This document shows positions 34,174 to 43,371 of a stretch of DNA of 64,000 bases, piece after piece. How positions within the stretch are numbered: the stretch's first letter is position 1; each line of letters starts with the position of its first letter. Below the pieces are notes generated by a model that was not told the origin of the DNA, did not search any database, and worked only from the letters and a program-made list of their open reading frames with translations. The translations under genes and the position numbers were made by a program. Source of the stretch: Anaerolineaceae bacterium (GTDB lineage Bacteria; Chloroflexota; Anaerolineae; Anaerolineales; Anaerolineaceae); the NCBI GenBank assembly GCA_030653365.1, contig JAURZL010000014.1, positions 232,002 to 296,001 on the forward strand, in the 5' to 3' direction.

Positions 34174-34399
34174 TGATTCATTTTGCATGACACTGATTGA
34201 GGTCGTCTGATTCTTGTTTCCTTTGTGATACTACTCAGCAATTGGATGGGGGCATGAGTAAGAACCAGATAAGCTCTTTTGAGATTTTTGGTTCAAAATT
34301 TATAAGATGTATAATATAGGAGGACAGACCAAATGCAGCTACCCGCCTGTTGATTCAAAAGGGGCTGGTTTGTCAAACACGTTCTTAGGGAGATAAAAA

Positions 34400-35347
34400 A
34401 TGAATAAACCACAAGACCTGGTACCACTTGGAAAAACCGATATCAAAATTACCACGGTAGGCGTGGGTGCCTGGGCTTGGGGTGACCGAATGATTTGGGG
34501 GTATGGCGGGAGTAGCTATGATGACAGCGATATCCGTGCAGCCTTTGACGTCAGCCTTGCCAATGGTACTAACTGGTTTGATACTGCCGAAGTCTATGGT
34601 TTGGGAAAATCAGAACGATTTTTGGGGAAATTTTTACCCTCTACAACGATTGAAGTTCTGATTGCAACCAAATTTTTTCCATTTCCGTGGCGATTGCGCA
34701 AAACCGACCTGCTTCGTGCGCTCAAAAAAAGCCTTAAGCGCCTACAAAGAAACCAGGTCGATTTATATCAAATCCACTCACCCTTTGGGCGCTGGAGCAA
34801 ACCAGAGTACGTGTCCGCTCTCGCCGATGCGGTAGGGTCAGGATTGACCCGCGCGGTTGGCGTTTCAAACTTCAGTACAGAAAAAACCAAACTGGCATAT
34901 GAAACCTTGCAGGCTTCTGGAATACCACTTGCCTCCAATCAGGTTGAGTACAGCTTATTTGACCGCAGGATCGAGAAAAATGGTTTGCTGGATTATTGCC
35001 TGGAAAATGATATCACTGTGATTGCTTACAGTCCGCTGGCGAAAGGAATGGTGACGGGTAAATATGGCCCGGACAATCCTCCTCCCGGCCCTCGCAAGCG
35101 TATGTATCCCCCAGAAAAATTGCAACAAGCCCAACCACTCATCAGCCTTTTGAGGGAAATTGGTACACATTACAGCAAATCACCTGCACAAGTTGCCCTA
35201 AACTGGACGATCTGTAAAGGAACAGTGCCCATTCCCGGGGCAAAAAACGCCAAACAAGCCGCTGAAAACCTCGGCGCGATGGGTTGGCGTCTCACTTCCG
35301 AAGAAGTGAACGCTCTTGATGAAGCGAGCAATGCACTTGCAGAATGA
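34400..35347 (+). CDS. Aldo/keto reductase
   Basis: A 315-residue AKR with Asp/Tyr in WFDTAEVYGLGKSE, Lys in LIATKFF, His in LYQIHSPFG, and the cofactor motif GTVPIPGAKNAKQAAEN. AGGGAG precedes ATG 34400. It overlaps the epoxide-hydrolase-like gene, so the two are probably made together and may act on related carbonyl or epoxide compounds. Not closely similar to the AKR at 17786. Confidence 0.92.
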   Translation: MNKPQDLVPLGKTDIKITTVGVGAWAWGDRMIWGYGGSSYDDSDIRAAFDVSLANGTNWFDTAEVYGLGKSERFLGKFLPSTTIEVLIATKFFPFPWRLRKTDLLRALKKSLKRLQRNQVDLYQIHSPFGRWSKPEYVSALADAVGSGLTRAVGVSNFSTEKTKLAYETLQASGIPLASNQVEYSLFDRRIEKNGLLDYCLENDITVIAYSPLAKGMVTGKYGPDNPPPGPRKRMYPPEKLQQAQPLISLLREIGTHYSKSPAQVALNWTICKGTVPIPGAKNAKQAAENLGAMGWRLTSEEVNALDEASNALAE

Positions 35348-36197
35348 AGTGTCGATAAACTTCCAAAAAATTACAACCAATGGGATTCGTTTACACACTG
35401 CCCTGGCGGGGCCAGAAGGTGGCGAGCCTGTTTTCCTCTTGCACGGATTCCCGGACGCCTGGTTTGGATGGGAAGCTCAAATCGGTCCTTTAGCGAATGC
35501 CGGTTTTCGAGTAATTGTGCCTGACCAAAGAGGTTACAACTTAAGTGACAAACCCGATGGCGTTGCCAGCTACCAGATGGATATCCTGGTGAAGGATATC
35601 CTTGGATTAGCCGATGCCATGGGTTATAAACGTTTCCACATCGCAGGGCATGATTTTGGTGCGATGGTCTGTTGGAACCTGGCAATATGCTGCCCCGATC
35701 GGATCAAACGGATGGTGATTGCCAATGTGCCGCATCCGCAGGTGATGAGCAGCTATCTACGCTCACATATAGAACAAATGCTTAAAAGTTGGTATGCCAT
35801 TTTCTTCCAGATTCCTGGTCTGCCAGAATGGACTGTAAAGTTAAATAATTGGCGTTTTCTGATATCAGCTATGTCAGATGATCTAAGCGAGGAAGAGCGA
35901 GATCGCTATCGCACAGCATGGAATCAAACCGGCGCAATGACAGGTATGATGAACTGGTATCGGGCATTTTTCCGATTGCCGAAAAAGACGACACAATTCT
36001 CTAAAATCCAGGTGCCGACCCTCATCCTGTGGGGTAAGCAAGATCCGCATTTATGTTATGAAATGGCCGCTTTGAGCGTGAAGCTTTGCGATAACGGCCA
36101 TTTGATCACTTTCGAAGATGCAAACCATTGGGTTCTGCAGGATGAATCAGAATCAGTTAGCCAAACCATTGTGGAATATTTTTTAGAAAATCAATAA
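35331..36197 (+). CDS. Alpha/beta hydrolase, epoxide-hydrolase-like
   Basis: An alpha/beta hydrolase with the oxyanion motif LLHGFPDAWFGW and the nucleophile elbow AGHDFGAMV, where Asp replaces Ser, as in epoxide hydrolases and haloalkane dehalogenases. It also has a late acid (WGKQDPH) and the catalytic His in EDANHWVLQDE. ATG 35331 is preferred; 35316 is also in frame and would overlap the AKR gene by 32 bp. A cap domain lies between about residues 135 and 215. Confidence 0.88.
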   Translation: MHLQNEVSINFQKITTNGIRLHTALAGPEGGEPVFLLHGFPDAWFGWEAQIGPLANAGFRVIVPDQRGYNLSDKPDGVASYQMDILVKDILGLADAMGYKRFHIAGHDFGAMVCWNLAICCPDRIKRMVIANVPHPQVMSSYLRSHIEQMLKSWYAIFFQIPGLPEWTVKLNNWRFLISAMSDDLSEEERDRYRTAWNQTGAMTGMMNWYRAFFRLPKKTTQFSKIQVPTLILWGKQDPHLCYEMAALSVKLCDNGHLITFEDANHWVLQDESESVSQTIVEYFLENQ

Positions 36198-36239
36198 CGG
36201 GATTGGCTAAATTGTAGAAAACCATTATAAAGACCATTT

Positions 36240-36425
36240 AATTCAATTGATCTCTGGTAATTGAATCCCACGCCTTTCCATTCCAGTCCTTCGGGTCCAA
36301 TGCCGTAATGAGTCAAAACCAACTATGCTCTATCACGTAAAACAATTTCGGTGCGCCATCGCCAATTCGTACAGTCCGGTCCGGTAGGAACGCTATCCAG
36401 CACATTGAAAGATACGTCCTTCTTG
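36240..36425 (-). pseudogene. C-terminal fossil of a DUF1579-family gene
   Basis: On the minus strand one frame gives SFNVLDSVPTGPDCTNWRWR then TEI. After a frame change and stop comes LTHYGIGPEGLEWKGVGFNYQ. These match the last third of the intact DUF1579 protein at 42683 (FNVLGSFPTGPDSPDWGWR; ITHYGITPESLEWKGVETIY). The upstream two thirds are absent. Confidence 0.72.
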
Positions 36426-36434
36426 CCAATATGA

Positions 36435-36539
36435 ATGAGAATGCTAGAGACAAAAGGGCTGGCCTGGCCATGGCTGATCCACTTCCTGCTGGATGCCATG
36501 ATCCTCTTCTCATACGAGTTGTTGTTCGTGAGAAAATAG
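36435..36539 (+). pseudogene. C-terminal fossil of a second CPBP-type protease
   Basis: The plus strand reads MLETKGLAWPWLIHFLLDAM and ends SYELLFVRK-stop. This is closely similar in DNA and protein to the C-terminal remnant at 34081-34173. It abuts the inverted DUF1579 remnant. Confidence 0.65.
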
Positions 36540-36602
36540 TTTGTGGTTGTCAAATCGGGATATCGAGGAAAACGTTAGTATTCCTAATATCGCTTTACAA
36601 AA

Positions 36603-37820
36603 TCAAGGCATCTGATTCACCAGAGACTTGATTACATCATACCAAAGCACATTTGAATCCGGTTCGGATCCAAAGCGAACAACCACCATGTTTTTTTCCG
36701 GGGACACATAGATAAACTGACCCAGATGACCGCTCGCCATAAAGTCGTATGTCCCATCATTTTTCTTTAATCCCCACCAATGGTATCCATAATACCCGCC
36801 AAATTCTTGCCAACCAGAAAAATCCTCAGAAAATCTCTTGTCATTTGGATCTGGCGCAGTTGATTTAATTATCCAAACTTCAGGTAATATTTGATTTCCA
36901 TTCCAATTGCCATTGTGGAGATATACCAATCCGAAACGGGCAAAGTCGATTGCGGCAGCGTTGATTCCACTTTCCATTTTCTCAAAACCAGATTTTTCAC
37001 TATCCAGACTCCAGGAAGCTGGAAACTCAGCCCCCATAGGTTTCCAGATCCTTTCCTGTAAATATTCTGCAACAGGCATACCAGTTGCCCGTTCAATAAT
37101 CAATCCTTCCAATAGTGGATGGAAATTATTATATTTGAATGTAGCGCCAATGGGTGTAGTGGACGCTTGAACATTCAGGGCTACTTTTCTAAGATCCGGA
37201 GGGTAATAAGTAAGCGCATCATCACTGAAGGGTTCAAAAATAAAAATACGATCATCCGCACTGATGTAACGAATTCCGGAATCCATGCGTAGAAGATTAT
37301 GGATTCTTAAGTCATCTAATCCTCTACCCATGATCTCCGGAACATATTTGATGACCAGATCATTTTCAGACTCAATAAAACCATCTTGAATTGCTGCGCC
37401 AATCAGGGCTGAATCGAATGATTTGGCAACTGAAAAGGAAGTGTTTACTTGTTCATATTTTCCTTCGGGGTACTCTTGATAAATGATTTTGTCATCACGA
37501 ATCACGATAAATGCTGTGGTATCAGTTCTGAGAATCAGATCCTGTAGAGATTCTGTGCGCTCTGCACCTTTATATTGGAAGGTTACCGTATTGGGGATTG
37601 GCAAAATCTCAATTGGTAGTGCAGAAACGACGGAACCATTTTCAATCGATCGCGCTGGAAAACGATTGATGTCACCCGTGTCAGATTGCAACATAGTGAT
37701 GATGCGCCATGCATATACGGGCGAATCATGAATACTTAATGTAATGAAAAGTAATAAAACAATCCCGGCAAACATAGCGGATATCCAAAAAATTAACTTA
37801 ATAAGTCTTTTCATCATCAT
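36603..37820 (-). CDS. Serine hydrolase, class C beta-lactamase family
   Basis: A 405-residue protein with an N-terminal membrane anchor (about 7-30) and a beta-lactamase/PBP4*-type fold. SxxK is SVAK (S130, K133), the second motif YNN lies in FKYNNFHPLLEG, and the KTG-equivalent is SGHLGQ. It is probably a membrane-attached peptidase or esterase facing outward. Physiological substrate unknown. It is followed about 30 bp beyond its start by a second protein of the same superfamily on the same strand. Confidence 0.85.
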   Translation of the reverse strand: MMMKRLIKLIFWISAMFAGIVLLLFITLSIHDSPVYAWRIITMLQSDTGDINRFPARSIENGSVVSALPIEILPIPNTVTFQYKGAERTESLQDLILRTDTTAFIVIRDDKIIYQEYPEGKYEQVNTSFSVAKSFDSALIGAAIQDGFIESENDLVIKYVPEIMGRGLDDLRIHNLLRMDSGIRYISADDRIFIFEPFSDDALTYYPPDLRKVALNVQASTTPIGATFKYNNFHPLLEGLIIERATGMPVAEYLQERIWKPMGAEFPASWSLDSEKSGFEKMESGINAAAIDFARFGLVYLHNGNWNGNQILPEVWIIKSTAPDPNDKRFSEDFSGWQEFGGYYGYHWWGLKKNDGTYDFMASGHLGQFIYVSPEKNMVVVRFGSEPDSNVLWYDVIKSLVNQMP

Positions 37821-37850
37821 TTAATCTATCCATTTTTCCAAAAATGACTC

Positions 37851-39347
37851 TTATCCAGCAACAAGCTTATTTTTCTTTTGTTTTATTGCCCAATACAACT
37901 TGATAAAGCCTTGAACATAATCGGGCACAGAACCAACGATCATCAAGACAGAAATATCCGGAAGCGCTCGGAACATCATTAAGATCTGATAAGTCCAGTT
38001 AAATCGGGTTCCAAAGAACCCTTTCACTTGTGAAAAAACAACTACCAGAATAACAGTGGGAATGATAAAGCTAATTGCTACTTCCCAAATTATTTTAAGT
38101 ACAGACCAATTTTGGGCACGCTCTCTCCATTTGGACAATTTCAAAAAATTGAAGGTTTGAAGGGTGATTAATCCAAGCACCAACACCAATAAACCAGACC
38201 CGATTGTTCTTACCGACCATCCGGAAGAAACTGATAAGGGGTCCTTTCCTAAAACTATCGCTCTGACACCATTCATAACCTGTGGGCCTGAAATAAAGTG
38301 ATCCACCATATACCCCTGATTAATCAATAGAACAATTCCCAGCTTGCGCGAAGGTATCAGATCAACTTCTGCCCGGAATGTTTCATTTGCTCCTCCATGG
38401 AAAATCCGATCGGGGTTGATAAACCACCCCATTCCATAATTTTGGACAGGTTTGAAAAGCATTCGAAGCCCATCTTTGTTGATGATTTCTGAATTATTGA
38501 ATTTTCCATCATTCAGAAGCGCGACAGCATAGTGGGCTAAATCTTCTGCACTAGACATAATAAAACCAGCACCGACTTCGTATTCCCGGTGAGGTTGCTC
38601 AGCCGGGACAGGAAATCCAAAGAAACGAGTGTAACCCTGCGAGAGTCCATTCTCACGGGCTACTATGGGATCCGTGAAGGAATTGGACATTTCCAGGGGG
38701 ATGAATATATTATCGTTGATGTATTGGTCATAAGTAATTCCGGTTACATTCTCTATTACAATTGCAAGCACATCATATCCAACATTGAAATATTGAAATT
38801 TGGTTCCAACAGGAGCAGTCAGAGTTGCTGCTGCAAGCGCATCAATCAGGTCTTGCTTAGTAGCAGTGTCAGGTAAAATAGCGGTAAACCCGGCTTCAGA
38901 CAAACCACTGACATGGTGTAATAGGTGATTAATGGTTATCTTGCCGGTCGAATTCTGATCTGCTATCCGAAAGTCGGGAATGTAATCTGTGACCGGTTTG
39001 CTCGGATCAATTTTGCCAGCCTGAACAAGTTGAGAAATAGCCAGACCGGTAATTGATTTGCTTTGGGAACCAATATACATGGGTGTCTGCGGCGTCATTG
39101 GACGTTTATCGCCTGCAGTACCATAACCTTTCAGATAAACAATCTGGTCTCCTTCTGTAATAGCGAGAGATATACCTTTTAGACCATGCTTATTCATCTG
39201 TCCCTGCACATGAAGGTCAATATTATCAAAATTGATCTTTTGATTCGAAGTGGACGCTGCGGAGATAGTCATCAATATGTCGAAAAGCGCTAAGACAATC
39301 ATAAAGAAAAGATAGCAAATAATTTTTGACAGAAATTTTTTATTCAT
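37851..39347 (-). CDS. Beta-lactamase-fold serine hydrolase with C-terminal membrane domain
   Basis: A 498-residue protein with a signal peptide (about 8-30), then a beta-lactamase domain: SQSK (S94, K97), YFN in FQYFNVGYDVLA, and HGG in FHGGANETF. The last ~130 residues hold four hydrophobic helices, an architecture common among FmtA/EstB-like surface hydrolases. It is upstream of the related gene at 36603 on the same strand and may share a transcript. Confidence 0.88.
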   Translation of the reverse strand: MNKKFLSKIICYLFFMIVLALFDILMTISAASTSNQKINFDNIDLHVQGQMNKHGLKGISLAITEGDQIVYLKGYGTAGDKRPMTPQTPMYIGSQSKSITGLAISQLVQAGKIDPSKPVTDYIPDFRIADQNSTGKITINHLLHHVSGLSEAGFTAILPDTATKQDLIDALAAATLTAPVGTKFQYFNVGYDVLAIVIENVTGITYDQYINDNIFIPLEMSNSFTDPIVARENGLSQGYTRFFGFPVPAEQPHREYEVGAGFIMSSAEDLAHYAVALLNDGKFNNSEIINKDGLRMLFKPVQNYGMGWFINPDRIFHGGANETFRAEVDLIPSRKLGIVLLINQGYMVDHFISGPQVMNGVRAIVLGKDPLSVSSGWSVRTIGSGLLVLVLGLITLQTFNFLKLSKWRERAQNWSVLKIIWEVAISFIIPTVILVVVFSQVKGFFGTRFNWTYQILMMFRALPDISVLMIVGSVPDYVQGFIKLYWAIKQKKNKLVAG

Positions 39348-39668
39348 AATTATTTCCTAAGAATCAGGGGTTTAATCATTACACACCTAATGGGAATGGA
39401 GACTCCTTTGATTCTACTGTAATTAATGAAATTGGCAGCTCGTTTTGAGCATTCAGAAAAATCAAGATTTTGGAACAACCCTAATCCTCCAAGTCAAAAA
39501 AGGTTCAGTTAGTCGAACGGATTGGTCGGTTTGACACTTGAAGTGTAGCCGCATGAAAAATCAATCATCGTTTTGCTTGACAGTGCTTAATTCTTCCAGT
39601 AAACTCATTTCTCAATGAAAAATATACAACCTGTTAGACAGTTATTCCCTGACCGTGACTCCTCCTGG
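39348..39668. other. Intergenic region upstream of the methionine-gene leader
   Basis: About 320 bp between divergent genes. I see no protein-coding frame, no repeat family member and no clear sigma70 promoter. The promoters of both flanking units must lie here. Confidence 0.5.
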
Positions 39669-39734
39669 ATGATCACGATGTTGATGTCATGCGGACATAA
39701 ATGGGCAGCTGCCATACAGGTGAACGCTATTTAG
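39669..39734 (+). promoter_or_regulatory. Candidate Met-rich leader peptide of an attenuator
   Basis: A 21-codon frame begins MITMLMSC and ends IQVNAI, with three Met among the first six residues. Its TAG lies inside a small ACGCT/AGCGT hairpin (39724-39737). It precedes an intrinsic terminator and a methionine-pathway gene. There is no good Shine-Dalgarno site, which weakens the case. Confidence 0.35.
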
Positions 39735-39755
39735 CGTCTCTATCTTTTGATCCAC

Positions 39756-39785
39756 AAACGGCTGCCACACCAGGCAGCCGTTTTT
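39756..39785 (+). terminator. Intrinsic terminator in the 5-prime leader of the cystathionine synthase gene
   Basis: CGGCTGCC (39759-39766), loop ACACCA, GGCAGCCG (39773-39780), then TTTTT. It stands only about 18 bp before the gene start, so it must be conditionally bypassed. GGCAGC at 39704-39709 can pair with its left arm (GCTGCC) as an antiterminator. CTCCT at 39659-39663 could instead mask the AAGGAG ribosome site. Confidence 0.75.
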
Positions 39786-39802
39786 ATATTAAGGAGCTTA
39801 CG

Positions 39803-41023
39803 ATGACCGAAACCAAAGATAATCACCTCAATTCCGCCTCCACCCGCAGTGTGCATGCCGGTGAACAACGCAATAAGCCCTATCATTCCCTGATCGATCC
39901 CATCGTACCAACCTCTACATATTATTTTGATAGCTATGAGGATATCTGCCAGTTCACGCAGGATAAGAACAATGCCCAAGCAACAGAACGGCTGGAATAT
40001 GGCCGCTATGGCAATCCCACCATTCGGGCTGTGGAGCATCGACTGGCTGCGCTGGAGGCGGGTGAGGAAGCCCTGCTGTTCGCGTCCGGGATGGCAGCGG
40101 TTACCACCACACTGTTAACCTTCTTAAAAGCAGGTGACCACATCATTTTTACCGATGATATCTACCGCAAAACACGCGAGTTTGGACAGAATTTCCTGAA
40201 TCGCTTTGGGGTCGAGAGCACGGTAGTGGCGGTGGGAAATGAAGATGAATTGGAATCTGAGATTCTAAAAAATACCCGCTTGATCCTATCCGAATCGCCT
40301 ACCAACCCCTATTTAAGAGTGGTGGATGTCGAGAAGCTGGTTGAAATTGCCCGAAAGCATGGATTGTTGACGTTAATTGATGCCACCTTTGCCACCCCAA
40401 TCAATTTACGCCCACTCGATTATGGAATCGATCTGGTTCTGCATTCCGGCACCAAATACCTGGGTGGGCACCATGATTTACTTTCCGGCGTGGTGGTTGG
40501 GCGTAAAGAACTGGTTGACTCTATTCGCGAACATGTCAATCTGATGGGCGCAGTGGCAGATCCATACAATGCTTATCTTTTGTTGCGTGGTTTGAAAACG
40601 CTGGCGCTGCGGGTACGCCATCAGAACCAGGCTGCCATGCAACTGGCTGAATACCTGCTGGCCCAACCATTGGTGGAGCAAGTCTATTACCCCGGTTTGG
40701 AAAATCATCCGGACTATGCGATCGCCAAAAGGCAGATGAGTGGTTTTGGTGGCGTGGTCTCCTTCACCTTGCGGGCTGATCTGGAGCGAACTGCGCGTTT
40801 TCTGGATCGTTTAAAGATACCCTATATCACCCCATCTCTGGGTGGGGCAGAGAGCCTGGTTAGCCAACCGGCATTGCTCTCCTACTACTCGATCAGTGCC
40901 GAAGACCGGGCTGCCTGGGGCATCAAGGACAACCTGGTGCGCTATGCGCTGGGGATAGAGGATGTCCACGATTTAATCACTGATTTGCAGCAGGCATTTG
41001 ATTGGCTGCAAAACCAGAGTTAA
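39803..41023 (+). CDS. Cystathionine gamma-synthase/lyase-type PLP enzyme
   Basis: A 406-residue Cys/Met metabolism PLP enzyme. The cofactor motif is HSGTKYLGGHHDLLSG (Lys near 218). It also has ATFATPINLRPL, and the C-terminal SLGGAESLVSQPALLSY typical of gamma-synthase/lyase and O-acylhomoserine enzymes. Sequence does not separate these activities. Its place just before aspartokinase, behind a leader with a conditional terminator, suggests methionine synthesis. ATG 39803 has AAGGAG upstream; the longer frame from 39701 runs through the terminator hairpin and is rejected. Confidence 0.88.
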   Translation: MTETKDNHLNSASTRSVHAGEQRNKPYHSLIDPIVPTSTYYFDSYEDICQFTQDKNNAQATERLEYGRYGNPTIRAVEHRLAALEAGEEALLFASGMAAVTTTLLTFLKAGDHIIFTDDIYRKTREFGQNFLNRFGVESTVVAVGNEDELESEILKNTRLILSESPTNPYLRVVDVEKLVEIARKHGLLTLIDATFATPINLRPLDYGIDLVLHSGTKYLGGHHDLLSGVVVGRKELVDSIREHVNLMGAVADPYNAYLLLRGLKTLALRVRHQNQAAMQLAEYLLAQPLVEQVYYPGLENHPDYAIAKRQMSGFGGVVSFTLRADLERTARFLDRLKIPYITPSLGGAESLVSQPALLSYYSISAEDRAAWGIKDNLVRYALGIEDVHDLITDLQQAFDWLQNQS

Positions 41024-41034
41024 AGGAAGCAAGC

Positions 41035-42468
41035 ATGAACACAAAATCAAACCAGAATACAGTGGTAATGAAATTTGGCGGCACATCTGTTGGCAGCATT
41101 GATGGCCTTGAACATGTGGTTGAGATCGTAAAACAGGCAAAAAGTGAGTGGCAACATGTCGTGGTGGTTACCTCCGCATTTTCAAAAGTCACGGATGTAT
41201 TACTCGAAAGTGCCATCCAGGCAGCTCGTGGAAATCAAGCTCCTTTTCTGTGGACACTGGAAATGCTCAAAGAGCGCCATTACAAATCATTGCATCACTT
41301 CAATCCAGCCGATGAGAAACTGGTTGCGGCTGAATTAGATGGATTGATCCTTAACTTCAACCATCTGGTTCAAGCGGTCGGTGTGTTGGGTGAAACTACC
41401 CCACGAGCCTTGGATGCGGTGGTAGGCTTGGGGGAACGCCTGGCAGAACGGGTGCTCGCTGCGATTCTGCGCAGCCAGGGTATTCCTGCACAGGCTGTGG
41501 ATGCAACCCACCTGGTGGTGAGTGATGAACAACATCAGACGGCTGTTCCGCTGATGCAGCCAACCAGGGAAAAGACCTGCCAGATACTGCAGCCTTTGTT
41601 TGAGCAGGGGATAGTACCGGTGGTGACAGGCTTCATCGCTGCAACCCGCGAAGGTGTCCCAACGACCCTGGGGCGGGGTGGCTCAGATTATTCCGCTGCC
41701 ATTCTGGGGGTGGTTTTGGATGCCGATGAAGTCTGGATCTGGACGGATGTGGATGGGGTCATGACGGCTGATCCGCGTTTGGCAAGTGATGCGCGTACTG
41801 TTCCGGAGCTTTCTTACCGGGAGGTCTCCGAGCTGGCTTTTTTTGGTGCGCGGGTATTACACCCAAAAACCATTCGTCCTGTGGTTGAAGCTGGAAAAAT
41901 ACTCAGAGTACTGAACACCTTCAATCCATTCCATCCGGGAACAATCATAACGAATGAAATGGATACAAATGAGCAAAAGAGCAGCATTATCAAGGCCGTG
42001 ACGGCAGTGCGCGGGGTGCAGTTAATAACCGTGGAAGGTCGTGGAATGTTGGGGGTACCCGGTGTAGCCGCAAGAATATTCAGTGCAGTAGCGACGACCG
42101 GAGCCACGGTACCCTTTATCACCGAAGCATCCTCGGAACAGTCGTTGTGCTTCGCGGTTCCGGTGGATATGACAACTGCTGTGTTAACTGTGCTGAATAA
42201 AGTTTTGACGCACGAAATTGAAGACTGCAATATTGACAGGGTATGGGCAAGTGAGGAAGTGGTAATCGTTACCGCCGTCTGCCCGCAGATGCGTTACCGC
42301 TGGGGTGTGGCCGCCAGAATTTTCACGGCACTGGCGGAAAGTGAAGTAAATGTTTTGGCGATTGCACATGGTTCATCTGAAGTCTCCATCAGTCTGGTGG
42401 TCAGCGCCAGTGATCTGGAAACTACGATCCAGGCAATGCATTTCTTGACGATCAACGGGGAAGTTTGA
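41035..42468 (+). CDS. lysC: Aspartokinase
   Basis: A 477-residue aspartate kinase. It opens with VVMKFGGTSVGS and has the kinase motif TLGRGGSDYSAA. Then come tandem ACT domains (about 315-475: LITVEGRGMLGVPGVAARIF and RWGVAARIFTALAESEVNV) that bind regulatory amino acids. It phosphorylates aspartate at the entry of the lysine, threonine and methionine pathways. ATG 41035 follows AAAGGAAG, 11 bp after the PLP-enzyme stop, so the two form an operon under the leader terminator. Confidence 0.94.
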   Translation: MNTKSNQNTVVMKFGGTSVGSIDGLEHVVEIVKQAKSEWQHVVVVTSAFSKVTDVLLESAIQAARGNQAPFLWTLEMLKERHYKSLHHFNPADEKLVAAELDGLILNFNHLVQAVGVLGETTPRALDAVVGLGERLAERVLAAILRSQGIPAQAVDATHLVVSDEQHQTAVPLMQPTREKTCQILQPLFEQGIVPVVTGFIAATREGVPTTLGRGGSDYSAAILGVVLDADEVWIWTDVDGVMTADPRLASDARTVPELSYREVSELAFFGARVLHPKTIRPVVEAGKILRVLNTFNPFHPGTIITNEMDTNEQKSSIIKAVTAVRGVQLITVEGRGMLGVPGVAARIFSAVATTGATVPFITEASSEQSLCFAVPVDMTTAVLTVLNKVLTHEIEDCNIDRVWASEEVVIVTAVCPQMRYRWGVAARIFTALAESEVNVLAIAHGSSEVSISLVVSASDLETTIQAMHFLTINGEV

Positions 42469-42478
42469 GAAATAGAAA

Positions 42479-42510
42479 AAAAGAGCATTCCATTAATGGA
42501 TGCTCTTTTC
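42479..42510 (+). terminator. Intrinsic terminator after lysC
   Basis: AAGAGCATTCCA - TTAA - TGGATGCTCTT, with one bulged base, followed by TTC. It lies 12 bp after the lysC stop. Confidence 0.8.
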
Positions 42511-42682
42511 TGTTGCGGTCCCCTCAAAAAAAATCGTATCAAAACGAATTAAAGTTCTTATCCCATGAAAAAGGAATTGAGCCTTCCGCAACACTACTGT
42601 CTGAAGAAGTTTGATGGTCTCTTTATTTTATTGTAAACCCGTAAACTATAAAAGTGCAATCATCTGACAGACCCAAAAGTCA

Positions 42683-43174
42683 TCATTCAGATATTCTTTG
42701 ATAAATCGTCTCCACACCCTTCCATTCCAGACTTTCAGGGGTAATCCCATAATGGGTTATCACCAACTCACCATTATTCTGAAAAGTGATTTCAGTGCGC
42801 CAACCCCAATCCGGACTGTCTGGACCGGTAGGAAAGCTCCCCAGCACATTGAAAGGCTTATCTTTTTCGCTGTCATGCATAAACATGATCGCAGAGCCGT
42901 TGTGAAAGGTATCCACCCAGGCCATCTCGTACCGTTGGCGTTGCGGATTGTACCCCAGCATCGCCATACCCTCCAAAGGCTTGCCCTGCATGCTGCCATG
43001 ATAGGTATAGAACAGGAAACGCCCGCCCAGCACAAGTCGAAACTCTCCCTGCCAGGGGGATTCATCCGCCAGTTTATCCGGCTCAAACCAGGTTTTGGTC
43101 ATACCCTGCCATTTACCCACCAGAGAAGCCAGTTGAGGGTGAGATTGTTCAAGAATTTTATTGTCATCCATCAT
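42683..43174 (-). CDS. DUF1579 family protein
   Basis: A 163-residue beta-barrel-like protein of the DUF1579 type. It opens LASLVGKWQGMTKTW and continues with FRLVLGGRFLFYTYHGSMQG, GMAMLGYNPQRQRYEMAWVD and WRTEITFQNNGELVITHYG. No catalytic motif is known; small-ligand binding is suspected for the family. A fossil paralogue lies at 36240-36425. Convergent with lysC across the terminator at 42479. Confidence 0.83.
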   Translation of the reverse strand: MMDDNKILEQSHPQLASLVGKWQGMTKTWFEPDKLADESPWQGEFRLVLGGRFLFYTYHGSMQGKPLEGMAMLGYNPQRQRYEMAWVDTFHNGSAIMFMHDSEKDKPFNVLGSFPTGPDSPDWGWRTEITFQNNGELVITHYGITPESLEWKGVETIYQRISE

Positions 43175-43371
43175 TGTAACTCCTGCTAATTTTCATAGAA
43201 GTTTAATTTTCATAATTTAATATAACGAATCCAATAAAAAACACAATCAAGAGCGTATAAGCTAGACTTACAGGAAGGGACAACCTATTCAAATTCCCTG
43301 AAAGATTTGATCATCAGGCATACAATTAACCTGAATTTACCCATTATCTCGATCTTCAAACGGAGAGTAGA

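Noticed and set aside
39590..39802. SAM-I riboswitch or T-box upstream of the PLP enzyme gene
   Set aside because: The conserved SAM-I core and the T-box TGGNACC sequence are not present; only the terminator/antiterminator logic is.
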